Below, piece by piece: positions 10,509 through 23,381 of a stretch of 64,000 nt of DNA (positions are counted from its first letter, which is position 1; every line of letters begins with the position of its first letter). The notes beneath the pieces are model-generated. The model searched no databases. It saw only the letters and a program-made list of their open reading frames with translations, and was not told the origin of the DNA. The stretch is taken from assembly GCA_002778195.1 (NCBI GenBank), contig PCDI01000006.1, positions 1,431,950 to 1,495,949 of the forward strand, in the 5' to 3' direction. A program made the translations under genes and the position numbers. Source of the DNA: Raffaelea ambrosiae. Taxonomy: Eukaryota > Ascomycota > Sordariomycetes > Ophiostomatales > Ophiostomataceae.

Positions 10509-12663
10509 TCAGTCGTCATCAGGGTCCGGATTGGTCGCCCGTAGGACCCGGTTGGGCTGGTGCACCCGTCTCGAGTAGTCGTGGTCGTCGCGTAGCGAGT
10601 TGATGCTGTCGCGACTCTTGTTGTCATTGGAGCGGGTGTAGATGTCGCTGAAGCCGGGGTCGATGCGCGGGTCAATCGGCATCAGCGCGCTGCGTCGCCG
10701 ACCCGACTGGTCCGTCTCCCAGCTGCCGCCACCACCGTGCCGTGCAAAGGCAGGAGTGGAGGACGTCTCCGTCATCTTGGAGATATTTGTGGCGCTCGGC
10801 GAGCTGCCACGGGGCGACGGCGCCTTGGAGTCGCCCGTAGGGAACAGGGCCTCTTCGGTCTCCCGCTGCTTGCGCTTGCGGCGCCACACGAGGAAGGCGG
10901 CAATTGCCGCCATCGCAGCCGCCGCGATCACACCGATGGCAACGCCAACAGCGGCACCTGTGCTCAGGCCCTTGTGTGTGCTCGTGATCGGTGACTGGCT
11001 CGCAGTAGCTGATACAGCCGACGACGGAGTGACCGTCACAGTCTGGACGGTTCCACCCTGGGTCACCGTCTGGACCATCAGCGTCGTCGGCGATGGCGAC
11101 GACGTGTCGTCGTCGTCAGAGGATGTCGTATCGGCAGCCGTAGTGGTATGCTGTTGAGCCGTATGGTTAGCAAATTGTTCGCATCATTCAATATAAAACA
11201 CAAGAAAACTGTGGGTGTCATCGCAAGTTTGGCAGAAACATGTATCTCAACGTCAAAACAGTTCTCGCAGATCATAGCATCACGTTCTAGAATGCAGCCC
11301 CTATCCTTGTGCCTTTGCCTGACATGTGTTTGGTCAAGAATTCACGAATAGAGGAGACGTGAGTCTCATAAGAAGAAGAAAAAGAGGCGCCTCGAGTAGA
11401 GGGCGGACAAAAAAAGAATGAGAAAATAGATGAGAAAAGAAAATAGAAGCCAAAAAATGTCAAAAAAGCAATCAAATATTCATAAGGTGGGTAAAGGGGG
11501 TATCAATCAAAATCAAAAAATAACGGGGTAAAGGTCATATCGTACTGATGTACTTAATGGTATCGGAGAAGAGGAAGTAGGAGACGGTGATGAAGATGGT
11601 AATGGTGAGTCTGTAGAGGATGTTGAGGTTGACGTCACCGCACTGGTCGAAGTCGGATGGAGGGTTTCTGTTACGGTCATGAACTGTGTCTGGTTGGATC
11701 CCTCTTGTTCAGCTGTTGTTTCTTTCCTCCCAGTTGCTTTGGGGCCGCAGGAAGAAGGAGAGAGCTGATCAAGAGACAAAACAAAGAGCAGGAACACAGC
11801 TGAGGAGGAGGGAGGTATCTTCGTCGGCGGCTAGGTGAGGCATGGAGGCAAAGGACAGGAGCAGCTGCTGGCATGGTAAATGTGAAGATACGGTGAGAAG
11901 CGCCCATCTCTTCGGGAAAGAAGGGCGCCGAAAGAAACGAGCGCTTCTCCAGAGGACTGTTTTGGGTTGCATGGTACACGGCTTTCATTGCTTGATGATC
12001 AATTGCATAGTATGCATGTTCAAGGGACTTACCGAAGCAGATGGAGTAGTGGTCGTAGTCGGAGTAGGAGTATCGGTCGTGGTAGGAGTGGTGGACGTGG
12101 AGGTGTCTGTGGTCGACGTGGTAGCCTTGGTCGACGTTGTTGCCTTGGTCGACGAGGAGCCGCCCTTGGTGCCGGAAGCTGCCTTGTTGAGCGTCATGTA
12201 GCCGTACACGCCGTCACCGCCACACAGGTCGGACGGGTAGCCGGGGCAGGCCATGGAGCACTCGGACGAGTCCACCTGGACGCTCTCGTCCGGGGTGTAG
12301 TCTGAGCACCAGCAGTCCTGGTCGTTCACGATGGCATAGGCATAGCTGTCGACGCAGAAGTCGTGGCAGAGGCCATCAGACTGGTATATACTGGAGTCTG
12401 CAAGGGAGACGTTAGCATGGGACTCAAATGACAAGATTCAAACAAGCGGAGACGAAGAGAGCTGGATTTGATTTGTAGATAGACTCGGATAGACATCTGG
12501 TGCAGACAAATCACTCGGGAGACAACGTACTGGCTGACATAGAGGCCGTGTTTACACTGGCACAGTAGGTGATAGCAACGGAAGTCGTCACGGCAGCAGC
12601 CCGTTGCGCCATGAGGGCGACGAGCAGGCCGGCAAGGCCGGCATGCAGCTTGGCGAGACCCAT
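10509..12663 (-). CDS. WSC-domain cell-wall integrity sensor (Wsc1-like)
   Basis: Proposed exons on the minus strand are 12663-12531, 12397-12033, 11764-11546 and 11150-10509 (452 residues). Exon 1 encodes a signal peptide (about residues 1-24) and the start of the WSC domain (ITYCASVNTA). Exon 2 completes it with the expected cysteines (YQSDGLCHDFCVDSYAY, DCWCSDY, CSMACPGYPSDLCGG) and begins a Ser/Thr-rich, probably O-mannosylated stalk. The last exon holds the TM helix (AAVGVAIGVIAAAAMAAIAAFLVW), a basic RRKRKQR stop-transfer and a cytosolic tail ending VLRATNPDPDDD, close to the NPD-type end of Wsc sensors. Wsc proteins report wall stress to Rho1/PKC. Exon 3 is the least certain: it is symmetrical (phase 0, 219 bp) and could be skipped without loss of frame. 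An AATAAA word starts directly after the TGA. A TATA-like stretch lies about 125 bp upstream of the ATG. Confidence 0.85.
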
Positions 12664-13070
12664 GGCTGTGGTTGGCAGGGGTGTTGTGTGGGCGTGCGTT
12701 GAGCAGCCGGGTAGTCGCTGAAAACGAGGGTGACGACAGAAAAGCCGGGGTGGCGTGCGTGTGTCGCGAGAAGAGAGCGAAGGGCTGTATATAAAAAGGA
12801 AGGGACGGAAGGAACGCTAGACTTGAACAGTGTGCGCAACCACTGCCATTGCAAGGTGTCGTCCGGCTTGGATTGGGAGTTCTGTCGTGTATCGATCTTG
12901 TGCAGGGCTGGACCGCACTTCGTGAACCGGTTGGCCGGTTCTTTTGGTGTGTCCTAGCTTCGTGTGGTCGTCGATCGTCTCGTTCAAGCTTGCAATCGGC
13001 GAGCAGTAGTCGTCTTCGGCGGCGTCCACGAGTGCGTGTGGTCGACGTATCCCGTGTGTGGTCGAGGAGG

Positions 13071-13091
13071 TGTATGTATGTATGTATGTAT
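13071..13091. repeat. (TGTA)n microsatellite
   Basis: Five consecutive TGTA units, about 410 bp upstream of the WSC start codon. Confidence 0.9.
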
Positions 13092-13748
13092 CCCCTGGGG
13101 TTTGGATAAACAGCGCAAGTGAATGCTTGTTTTATATATCCAGGAGCCAACCAGATGGGATCTGATGTTGGCGGTTCGACAAGGAAAGGAAGGGGGAGAA
13201 CAAAGAAAGCGAGAGACTGTTGAAAAAAAAAAAAAAAAGAATAAAAACGAAAAGCAAATGCAGTGAAACGAATGAGGAGTTTGCAACTGCAGGTCAGAAA
13301 AGTTGTGGCAGGAGATTCGAGATCGTAGCCCAAGCCAGCAAGGGAGAAAGAGAGAAAACAAAGAAACGAAGGAGGGTCCGCTGGTTCGAGAGAAATAGAG
13401 ATTGGGACGAAAAGGTTTATAAGAGGGAGTGGAGAGTGGGAATAGAGAGAAGGAAAAGAAAAGAAAAAAAAAAGACGAGGGATGGGTACTGTGGACCAAC
13501 CCACAGACAAGAGCAGAGCTGGCAGGGGGTGTGGGCGCGAAAGAGGAGACGAAAATGTGGGCAGGGTGCAGTGACTAAGAAGCGTGCTAGTAGTTTTAGC
13601 GAGGAGAAAGAAGCGAGACTAAAAAGAGAGAGGGTCGGGCGAGTCCACAGGAGGAATGGACGTGGCCGACCACAGTCTGCGGGCGGCGCGTGTGCACAGT
13701 TTTTCGTCAGTTTTGACAGTGGCGGGCGGTTTTATGTGATTCCGTTTT

Positions 13749-13850
13749 GGCAGTTTGGCACAGTTTCCACGGCTTCCACAGTTTCCACAGTTTCCACAGT
13801 TTCTACAGTTTCCACAATTTCTACAGTCTCTACGGCGTCCACGGTTTGGG
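13749..13850. repeat. 9-bp degenerate minisatellite (CAGTTTCCA)
   Basis: About ten to eleven imperfect copies of CAGTTTCCA/CAGTTTCTA in direct tandem. The 9-bp period keeps all frames open, which produces Ser/Thr/Val- or Phe/His/Ser-repeat open frames that are unlikely to be genes. Confidence 0.85.
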
Positions 13851-14520
13851 TGGTTCTTCCAGTTGTCCGTTTTCCATAGTGCGAATCGACGTCTTCCAGT
13901 GGGTTGTGTCTCGACTACGAGTCGGCTCCTGAATGCTGCCTCTGGCGGTGGTAGGCTCTCTTTTTTTGTTGTTCCTTTTTTTTTCCCTTTTCTTTTCTTT
14001 TGTTTCTCAGTTCCCTTTTTCTCCTGCTTTTTTTTAGATTGCGACTAGTGGAACATGGTGAGGCCTGGCCAAGAAACAGGGACGGGCCAGCGAGGAAAAG
14101 AAAGACACGGCGAAATGAAGGCTTGTGTCTGGTGTTTGGTGTGCGTCTGTAGTGCTCGTAGTGCTCGTAGTGTGCTGGTAGTGCTCGCCGTGATCTCCAA
14201 GGGTTTCTGACAGGTGGCGCGGCTTCGGCAGAGATGGTGTGAGCGGGACGAAGCTTTCACGAGAAAACGGAGTGTGTATATGTCACGGATATGTGGGATG
14301 GAAGCAGCGAGCCAGGTAAGAGCAGAGCCAAGAGAGTGCAGAGCCAGGAAAGTGCCAGAATGAGCCGGAATGGAAGGCGCGCCTGACGCAACTGCCAGAA
14401 GGAAAGCACGGCCAGAAATAGCACGGCAATGAGACAATATACAAACAAGATACAGTGGGAGATACGAGTCGACAGAGACAAATAGAGACACACATAACGG
14501 AAGACACACAGATCAATGTG

Positions 14521-14571
14521 TATCCCACACACACACACATACACAAAAACACAAAAACACAAAAACACAAT
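14521..14571. repeat. CA-rich microsatellite with ACACAAAA units
   Basis: A (CA)n run followed by three to four ACACAAAA-type units. Confidence 0.8.
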
Positions 14572-15679
14572 ACGCGTGTCTGATTGTGTGTGTCTCGACC
14601 AAAGACCACCAAGGACCGCAGGCCACGGACAAAACCAACCCCCAGAACATAATAGTATTGGCCGCGCACGCTGCCGCTAGGGCCGTGTGTAAAGATAGAA
14701 AAGATAGCAGCGTGGTGTTGGTGGTGCCGGCTCTTCCAGTCTGCTTTTGGGCTGGCGCTCTTGGGCTGGCGGCTCGTTCTATCTTGATTCTGGCCTTTTT
14801 TTCCCCTTTCGACGAACACGAGCCGCAGAGGAGGGCAGAGGCAACAGAGATGTGATAGGTTGTGCTGCGGCGACACGAGGACGGCAGCAGAAAATGCATA
14901 CTCGTAGTGTGAGATATCTTAGTCGTAGGTAATATTTCCAGTCCATCAAGGTTAACCACCCAGACGGTGTGTTCTGTCGTGCCTTCCTTGTGTCTCCTTG
15001 TGCAGTCTTTGTGCTGCTCTGTCTTTGTGTCCTTGTGCAGTACTTTGTATGCACAGATGTCACGCACTACTCTGTGTGCCAGCCAACAAACAGCCAGAAT
15101 GCAAATGCAATTTGGGCGTCTCCGGATTCCTGGGTCGCTCTTTCCCTGACCGGTCCGTGGCTTGCAAAAACTTGGTTTCTTCCCGCGCCAGGGCCAGCAC
15201 GGACTTTTTTTGTTCTTTTTTTTCCGGGTCTGCCAGAGTATTGTAGTACTATGTAATAGTAAGTACGATATTATTGCGCCTCTTGTTTACTACTATGTAC
15301 AAAGTATGTGCCTCCACCCGTGCTATGATTGTCGTAAGAAAATAGCAAATCTCTTAATGTGGCCGTGCTATGGATGTCGTCACACTGTTACATACGGAGG
15401 CCTGCCGACCTGCCCACCAGCAGCAGCCGCCCACCTGCCCACCTGCTAGCGCCAGCCTGTGTGGCCGATCTCTCGGCGACGATGGTCCGTGGATGGTCTG
15501 TGGATGAGGATGGATGAGGTTCTGTGGATGTGAGTTCGGAAGAGGCCTGGAGGAGTGGACAGGCGGAGGAGCCAGACGGAGATGCCCTGCTCGCGCCGAG
15601 ACTCTGGATTTTGTGTAGATGTGATAAACACCAGAATAGTTGCCGTGAGTTGTGTGCTTACATAGTAGGTGTTTGTTTG

Positions 15680-15707
15680 CTAGTTTGTTTGTTTGTTTGT
15701 TTGTTTT
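15680..15707. repeat. (GTTT)n microsatellite
   Basis: Five to six GTTT units in non-coding DNA. Confidence 0.8.
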
Positions 15708-18700
15708 ACAGCGGGCTTCCCCTTTCCACGCGTCTTTTCAATAACTACTCCGTGTGCAAGAGCCAGTCGTCAAAACAACCAACCCTCTGAAGGCCTCCTT
15801 AAAAAAAAAACTCCAAAAAGGTGTCAGACCTCCTTACTAGGCCGCTTCATACAAAGTACAACGCATCAACCTGGTGGTCTGTCGACCAACGCAGCGATGA
15901 TCGCCGTGGTACGGGACACTCATGGTATCGGCCTCGCCTAACAGCATTTGTTGATGGCGTCTGTCACTGTTTCAGCCAGAATCATCGTTGCAAATCATTG
16001 TCCTCGTTTTTTGGCGTCCCCCATGCCAACCAGACAGGCCAAGAAACTAGCCAGGTAATCCAGCCGGGCAGGTGGGCAGGCCAGCCAGCCAGGCCAGAAA
16101 AACGCCCGGACAGGTCCCCCCCTGTCTCCTTGACATTTTTAACTGGGCGAGTTGACCAGCCCCTGTCGTCTGGAACCATGCATTCGCCGTCTCGGAGACC
16201 TGGAGGGGGGGCCACTTTGGGCAACCTGGACCGTCGTTTGGGCGGCTTTGGGGGGGGGGGCCTATTTGGGGATACCACCTGTGGCCGCCAGGGAACCACT
16301 TCCTTCAGCACGCCCGCCAGGCCTCAGCTGAGCAAGGCTTGTGGTTACTTCCCGCGCCTGGTTCGGACAGGGATTCGGGGAGATTGGGCGCACGACGATC
16401 GCCCACAAGTTCGGCAGAAAAAAGGGGGGGCGGTGTAGAGGGGGTGGTGACGAGGACAGACACTCGACAGACACCATCACTTGGCACATGGAGACATCTG
16501 CAGTCTACGAGTACGGGTACTAAGTTGGAGACAGAGCTGACAAAGGAGGCCGGCGGAGAGGGAGACCAAAAGGGAGACACTACGGCTTCATAGTAAGGAG
16601 AAGAAATATGCCGTATGCATGGGAAATGAAGAGAGCCAATTTATTGAGCGCGAAGACGAGCGCGAAGGCAAGCGCGCAGGCAGGCGAGAAGCCAGGCGAA
16701 GGAGGCCTAAGGAGCAGGCACGAACCAATCAGCCGGGGCTGTCCAATCAACAGCAGCGGAGCGGGCGGTTTTGGGGCCTTTTTCGATATCTTTTTAGAAC
16801 AGGAGAAGAATGGCAAAAGAAAAGAAACGAAAAAGAAGCAGAAAAACAAACAGGCGGAAGGCGCGATGGAGCGGCTGTTGCTGCAGACAGGCACACACTG
16901 TGTCTGTCTTGCGACAACAAAACGTTCTTATACCCAATCCGGGTGTCGATTACACTGTGGCTGTCCTCTGGCTGGCATGTGCAGAGAGGAATGGCATTCA
17001 GCCAAGAAGGAGAGGGAGAGACAACGGAGAAACAACAAACACGTTGGCAGCGAATGTACCATAGTATAGTTGCTGTACATGGTATACATTGTATTCTCCA
17101 TAGCAAGCTCGTAATGGCAGACCTGGCGCCCCAAGAAGAAGAAAAGAACAGACGAAAGAATAGGCTGGCTGTGCCGGAGGCGTCGCTCCAGCTGCACCGT
17201 TCATAGCGGGTGGTCCGCACGGTCTTCCACACAGTCTTCCGTTTCCGTCCTCCGTTTTCTCTGACCAGGCTGCCCCTGCAATTTCGACCAAGGTTGGGGC
17301 CGGTGGAGAACCAGACTGGACCAAAGTCAGGAACGCCAGGAAGAACGACAGACCAGGAAGGAAGGCAGGGAAGACGAGGAGAGAGAGCGGAAAGAGCGAG
17401 GGAGCAATGCTCCAAGATAAAACCGATAGCGAGGAGGAGGGGACTTTTGTGAGCAATTGTCTCGCCAGACAATGCGGACAATGTTTACGGGGGAATACAG
17501 AAAGATTACACACCAACAAGCATGTAAAAAAAATGTCGACAAAAAAATGTCGACAGTGTCGAGTCACCAAATTGGAGGATCAGAACAGCAAACCACAGCC
17601 CTCTTTCATACCATGATGCATGAGGGTGAGTACTACTCTACTATGTACCCGGTTTCTGAACACTTCGGCGAGGCCATTGAGATATTTTCGACAGGCCATC
17701 ACACCATCCGGCCAGGTTTCCCTCCCAAACCCATTCTCTAGCTACAAAGTAGCTTTCCCGTTCGAGAGCCCGAGTACTCGTGCTCCCTCTCTTCCTTTTG
17801 CTACTCGTGCACTCACACTCTCCCCATCCCTCCCACTCGCTCCCCTGGGGTTCACCTCATGTTTCCTGATCCTTCGGTCGATGTGCCATCTCGCTACAGA
17901 CGGAGGTGCATACTCCAAAACCGCCACCTCTGCCTGACGTGGGGAGCATTGGGAGTGGATCCTGGGCCAGAACGACGAACGCAAAGGATGTGTCCCCAAG
18001 CTGGTCTGTGCTGATCTGGCGGGCGGGCTGTCTGTCTGGCTGGTGCCCAGGCCCAGGCGACCCAGGCCTTGCCCGCAGGTTGCAGGCCTGCATGACTGGC
18101 TGCATTGCCTCTGAAGATGCTCGCTCGGAACTACTATTAACTAACCAACTACTACAAAGTATGTACGGTGTAGTATCTTGCCATCGTACGGCATGGCAAG
18201 AAATGGTACATACATAGTAGTACGTATCATACCGACATGCACGACTACGCACGCATAGTAGGTCTATGCATGTTGGTCTATGTTTGGCCACCCTGCAGAA
18301 GATGCTGCATTCTCCAGCACGCCCTTCCATTGGCCCAATTGGCTTTTTTGGTCGTTTTGGTGGGAAGCACAATCAATCCTGCGGGTTTGATGCAGAGAGC
18401 AAATGGCCATGAGCTCCCCCACCCCATCTGCGTGTGGCATCCTTGGGTCGGCCTCTCTTGGGTTTTGCCTCGGGTCCTTTGCCTTGAGACTGGCTGGAAG
18501 AGGGGGGTCCTTGCTGAAGGAGTTTGTCTGTCCTGAATATCGCCCAGGAACCCTGTCCAAGCTGCATACACCTTTCATCCTACGATGCCGTTCTGGGTCT
18601 GTTTGGTTCTGGCCTGCGATTCGATTCGCGATGCAAGACTCAGCCGGCCTTTGGTGGTTTCTGAAATGCGGTCACGTTCTGGTCCTTTCTTGACTTGTCC

Positions 18701-20877
18701 GTTACTGTTCCACCCCTTCCGATATGCCATCGTGCGCTCTCGACGGCTCATCGGCAATCTCAGCTATACCCGGCGAGGGGCAGGCATCAAGGGAGTAGAC
18801 GGCAAAGTACAAGGCAAAGCACAGCGATACGATGGCCAGCACGGCAAGTACAGCGACAAGTACAGCGACAAGCACATGGAGATCTCCCCGAGGTTGCAAG
18901 TCAGCCGACGTTTCTCGAATCTGGCTTCGGCTCTGTATGTGTCCGCGTTGACATATCCTCGTCGAAAAATGGCTGGGCCCTGATCCGGTGCTCCGTTCCG
19001 GTGTCCGTCCGCATTCATCCTCTCGAGCTGAGCAGAGCGCTGCTGCTATGCCTCCCTTAGTGCCCGCCCATTTTCTTTGTTCTCTCATCAGCGACGCCCT
19101 TGACCGTCTCGTTTCGGCAGCTTGTCTGGCCAGCTTGGTCTTGCGCGCTCGCCACATTCTAAACTCTAATCAGGTCCCAACCAAGGTTCCTGGCAGCACT
19201 ATTTCTCTAGCTTTGCACATGGGAGGCAAAAAAAATAAGAGGGAGAGAAGGTAAAGCAAACAAGCCAGGGGAAGAATGGTCACAAAGAAACCCCAGTCCT
19301 AAAAAAGCCTCTCTCTACCTTGGTGAGATACATTATGTCTCTCAGTTTGGGACTACGCTATCAAGTGTGTCTACTATGTACGTCGCCGTCTGAGTGGCCA
19401 AGCCCTCTGGCTTGTGACGCCGGCCTGGTCAGAACCAAACGATTTTCACGAGCCAGCTGCTTTTCCCGTCCTGGTAACCCCCAGAAACCAACCGAAAAAA
19501 AAAAGTGAAAAAGCAGCTAGCTGCTAACTAGTTGCGTCGTAACTACGGTGTAACTACTACATAGTATGTAGATGCTGCATTGTCAGATATTCTGAACTCA
19601 AGCGGCAGGATGAGAAAAGCACACGCCCCCCAGGAGGCTGCTTTGCGTGCAAAGTAAGTTGTGTGCAATACACAGCTGAGGCCAAGGTTGTAGTGCCGAT
19701 TTCTGGTAGAAAATGGAAGATGGATAGATTTGCGTGTTGGTTATTCTTTTCTGTTTCATGTGCTTTTGCGGCTCACTGTCTTCTGTTCGTCTCTTCTGTT
19801 CGTCTCTTCTGTTTGTCTTTCTTCTGTATGTCTCTCATGCACTGTCACTCTCCCAAGCCCGGAGGATAATACGACGACGTTCGTTCTCTGCAAAATAAAA
19901 TAAGTAAAATCAATAATTAAGTTGAAAGATGACGTCCTTCCCTTTTTTTAATCTTTTTTTTCCGGGTGTGTGTGCCAATATCGAGCTTGTCTTCGTTTGG
20001 ATGTTTTTGGGGTATGGAGGGGTGTCAACCCATATTGACCGTGACCACCACAGCGGCAGTTTCTCGTATCCAACGAAGCCGTTTCTTCAAGTGGCTCCTC
20101 GCCCGGCCGCCTTTTTCCCCCCTCCCCATAAGAGGCTGGCGGGGCGCGGTGCTCTCCCATCTTCGTATTGGCCGCATCACACGACCGGGAACAACGCATC
20201 AGGAAGAGAGAGCGGGCGACTGGCAGATTCTGCAGGCTACCTACCCAGTGGTCAGTCGGCGTGGTCGCCGCCGCGAAAACAGGTGCAGACGCAGCGAAGA
20301 AAAAGAGAGGCTGGGCGAGAATACGTGCGTCAGACGTGCATCAGACGTGCATCGGGTGTGCATACAGGACTAGTTTGCATAGGAGTTAGTATTGATCAAC
20401 TAATGAACCAAGATACAACACGACATCAAGAACAAAAAAAAAGAGACGATGTTCCCGGGTGCAACTCTTTTTTTTTTTTTCTGTTTCGAGAATGTCACTG
20501 GAAAAACATTACAGATTACAACCGTGGAGTCGTTTAGACTCTCTTTCCTCGGGGGGGGGGTTTTCTTTTCATTTTTCATTTTTGCCGCGTGGGATATTCG
20601 CCCCCTCGTGGAACTCTGGGGTCGCAGAACGACAGGAGTTGTGAGCACAATAGCCGGCCGGTGGCCGGTGGCCGGTCACCGGGGGGGAGGCCGGTGATGA
20701 TCGTGACGACCATGATCACGAAGTTTGCTACGGGAGAAGCAAGAGACGGCAAGGGCAGTCCGTCACACGCACACACACTGTCTTTCCGGCCGAAGAACGG
20801 GAAAAAGCGAAGCTTTGGCAGAAAAGGGCTAGCATGCCGTGAACGTGTCACGAAAGAGGACAGGTGAATAAGCGTAA

Positions 20878-20943
20878 GAAGAGTGGTCAGGGTGGTCAAG
20901 ACGGTCCAAGTGGTCAAGGTGGTCAAGGTGGCCAAGCTGGTCC
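20878..20943. repeat. 9-bp minisatellite (GGTCAAGGT-like)
   Basis: Seven imperfect 9-bp units of GGTCAAGGT type in tandem. In one + frame this reads as Gly-X-Y (collagen-like) triplets, but no start codon lies upstream in that frame before a stop, so I treat it as a repeat. Confidence 0.8.
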
Positions 20944-21943
20944 AGTTAGTTGCCTCTGCCACCCCCCCGGAAGAGGCAAGCCCTTCTGACAGCACACACC
21001 GCAGTGGCGAATCAATGGCAGCAAGTCGCGAGTTTCCGCAGCAAAAACGCAACCAGTGAAGACGACGCCGCAAACGAGCCAGCAGAAGCCCCGCTAGTGA
21101 CGAACGGGGTGGGCCAAGCCCGGGGCCAAGCCCGGGGTGTTTTGTTCTACCAAGATGTCATTACGCCGTATGCTCTCAGTGTGCTGTGCTGGACAACCTC
21201 TCTCTCTGCCTTGTGATCGTCGAAACGGCTGCTGCTGAGCGAGAACCACCAATCTCCCCACACAGCGGCAGGCTAGGGGAAAACGAGAGCGAGCACAATG
21301 CGATTCTTCATGGACCCCCCCCCTTTTCGTTGTTTCTGTCTTTCCGTTTCTGTCTTTCTGGCTTGTGGACCGGGGGCGGGTGTTTGTCTCCTTGGCACAA
21401 ACGCCTCGGAACAATGGAAACGGATCCCGTCTCTTGTGGCCACGATCCGGGACCACGAACTCGCCCGTCGCCCTGGCGGTGCTTCCCCCTTCTCCCTCAC
21501 TTCTGTGTCCCAGGGCTGTCAGAACTGCCAGATGTGCTTCTTCTCTACGCCTGGCGTCTCTATTGTGTCTCCTATTCCCCCCCTCCGGCTGCTGTTTGTT
21601 CGCGAGGAATGTGCACAGCCGCAGTGGCTGGCTGCACGAGAGAAAGGCTTGTCATGCCAGAGAGATGAGACAAACAAGGGCCATCGGAAAGCCCATCTCC
21701 TCGACTCGACCCCTTCTTTCGAGATGTGCCCATCCGTCCTCGTCCGCCCCCTTTCCTTGCTTCACATGACGTTCCAATATCAAGATTTGACTTCTCCCTC
21801 CTTCCGTCCCTCCGATGTCTCTCCTCTCTTTCTCCGGTGATCATCGCGTATCCCTTAACAGCAATCCGCCCTGGCCAGGTTTCTGTTATTATCCTAGCAC
21901 TTCCGCCTCCCTTGCAGACCTACGAGAACGTCCCCCCTTAATT

Positions 21944-21965
21944 GTTGTGTGTGTGTGTGTGTGTG
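21944..21965. repeat. (GT)n microsatellite
   Basis: About ten to eleven GT units. Confidence 0.85.
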
Positions 21966-23381
21966 CCTCACAACGAGCGAGTTCTCATTAACAGAACCGA
22001 AAAAAAGAAAACGAGGGAAAGAAAAGAAAATGAAAAAAAATTTGCCAGGGCTCGTGCTGCCCTGGCCAACTTGCGCGTCTTGAACCCTCTGAACCTGCCA
22101 CTTTGGTCGATTGGCACTCGACATACCGGCCAGCCCTCCCCCTCTCCTTCTACGGCGAATGCTGACGATTTTCTCCTCTTTCCGCCCTTGAAGCAACAGG
22201 ACAATGGCCTCTCTGAAAGGGCTCTGTCTCTGCTGGGTCCCTCTGATCAACCAAATCTTTCTCTCTCTTTCTCTCCTTCTCTCTTTCTCTCGTTCCCTTT
22301 CTATCCCGTTTCGGGGAGCCTTGCCGAAACCAACAGAGCACGGCGTGGCCGTTCTGCCAAGAAGCCATGGAGCCACCGAGCCATGGAGCCACCGAGCCAT
22401 TGCACCAATCGAACCAACGACTGTTGGTTGCTGAGAGTGGCAGGTTGGGAGTGTTCGCTCTTTGCGCTTTAGAGCTGACACTTGTGGACTCCAGTGGAGT
22501 TTCTCAACCTCTTCACTCAGCCCGGGCAGAAAAGGGTTTGCGAGTGTCTCTTGCCCACCCGTACAGTTCTCCTTTTTTTTTTCTGTCGGGAGGGCGCCGG
22601 CCCTGCGTGACGAGCTGGAAAGACTGCTGAAGCCACTCCCGAAAGCTTGTCCGAGGATCGTTGCCATGCGTACGAGCAGAGAACACACCCCGGTCTGATG
22701 CCGTACAGTGCAATGGGCCAGCTCCGGCGAAGAACACGCGGAAGAAGGGAAACAATTGCCGCATGGTTCCTCGCCCCGCCCTACCCCCCGGATGGAGCCG
22801 GTATCTTCATATATAGTAGGCTCGTGCGTAGACTCGTTGCGCGTACTCGTTCTCTCGTGTACCATGGTTGGAGACAGAGGTCTCGCCAATGTCTCCCTGC
22901 GCTGGAACCATGCCAATTGGGTGCTGCGTTGCCAGTGCATCGTTCGAAAACGCCGTTAGTGATGATGTCCCGTGGGTGGTCACATGATAGCGGAGCTGCT
23001 GCTGCTGCTGTCTCCACTGTGCTGTGTAAAGCATCTCCACCAATGGCGTCACCTCCATCCGGCACGCCCGTCGCGTCATAGTGGTGGTCAGTAGCAGGAG
23101 CTTTCGAGGCCCGAGCTGCCGGACGGCGACATCACGACAGGCTCGCGACACGGGCACAGAACAATTGCCCGCCCCGTCCGAATACAGGAGATTCTGGACA
23201 AGCACCCAATTCGACACACAATACGACAGCGAGAAAAAGAAAGAAGAACGAACCATGGTCCCTTCCATGTGTGGCCGTTTTGTCCTCGTTTGCCTGTCCA
23301 TCGCACCGTAATCCCTTCTCTCCATTGCCCAAGCCTGAAAGAGACACGGCCGTTTCGGAACCTTCGGGGCCTACGAACATC

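Larger units (their letters stand above)
12664..23381. other. 10.7 kb gene-free divergent interval
   Basis: This region separates the starts of the WSC gene (-) and the PI-PLC-like gene (+). Open frames are numerous but short, overlap each other in several frames and on both strands, lack the GC-biased codon use of the flanking genes and match no family I recognise. It holds microsatellites, two 9-bp minisatellites, poly-G tracts (16250-16260, 20551-20560) and at least six TACTATGTA-type words. Possible contents are long promoters, upstream UTR introns, non-coding RNAs or decayed sequence. Confidence 0.6.

Noticed and set aside
13220..13879. 219-codon + strand frame with Ser/Thr/Val repeats, possibly a wall protein
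   Set aside because: Starts in a poly-Lys run from an A-tract, has no signal peptide, and the repeats come from a non-coding 9-bp minisatellite.
20878..20943. Collagen-like Gly-X-Y reading of the 9-bp repeat
   Set aside because: No start codon in that frame before an upstream stop, and the frame ends shortly after the repeat.
21894..22940. 348-codon minus-strand frame in the large gene-free block
   Set aside because: Overlaps several open frames on both strands, has no domain and contains simple-sequence runs; codon use differs from neighbouring genes.
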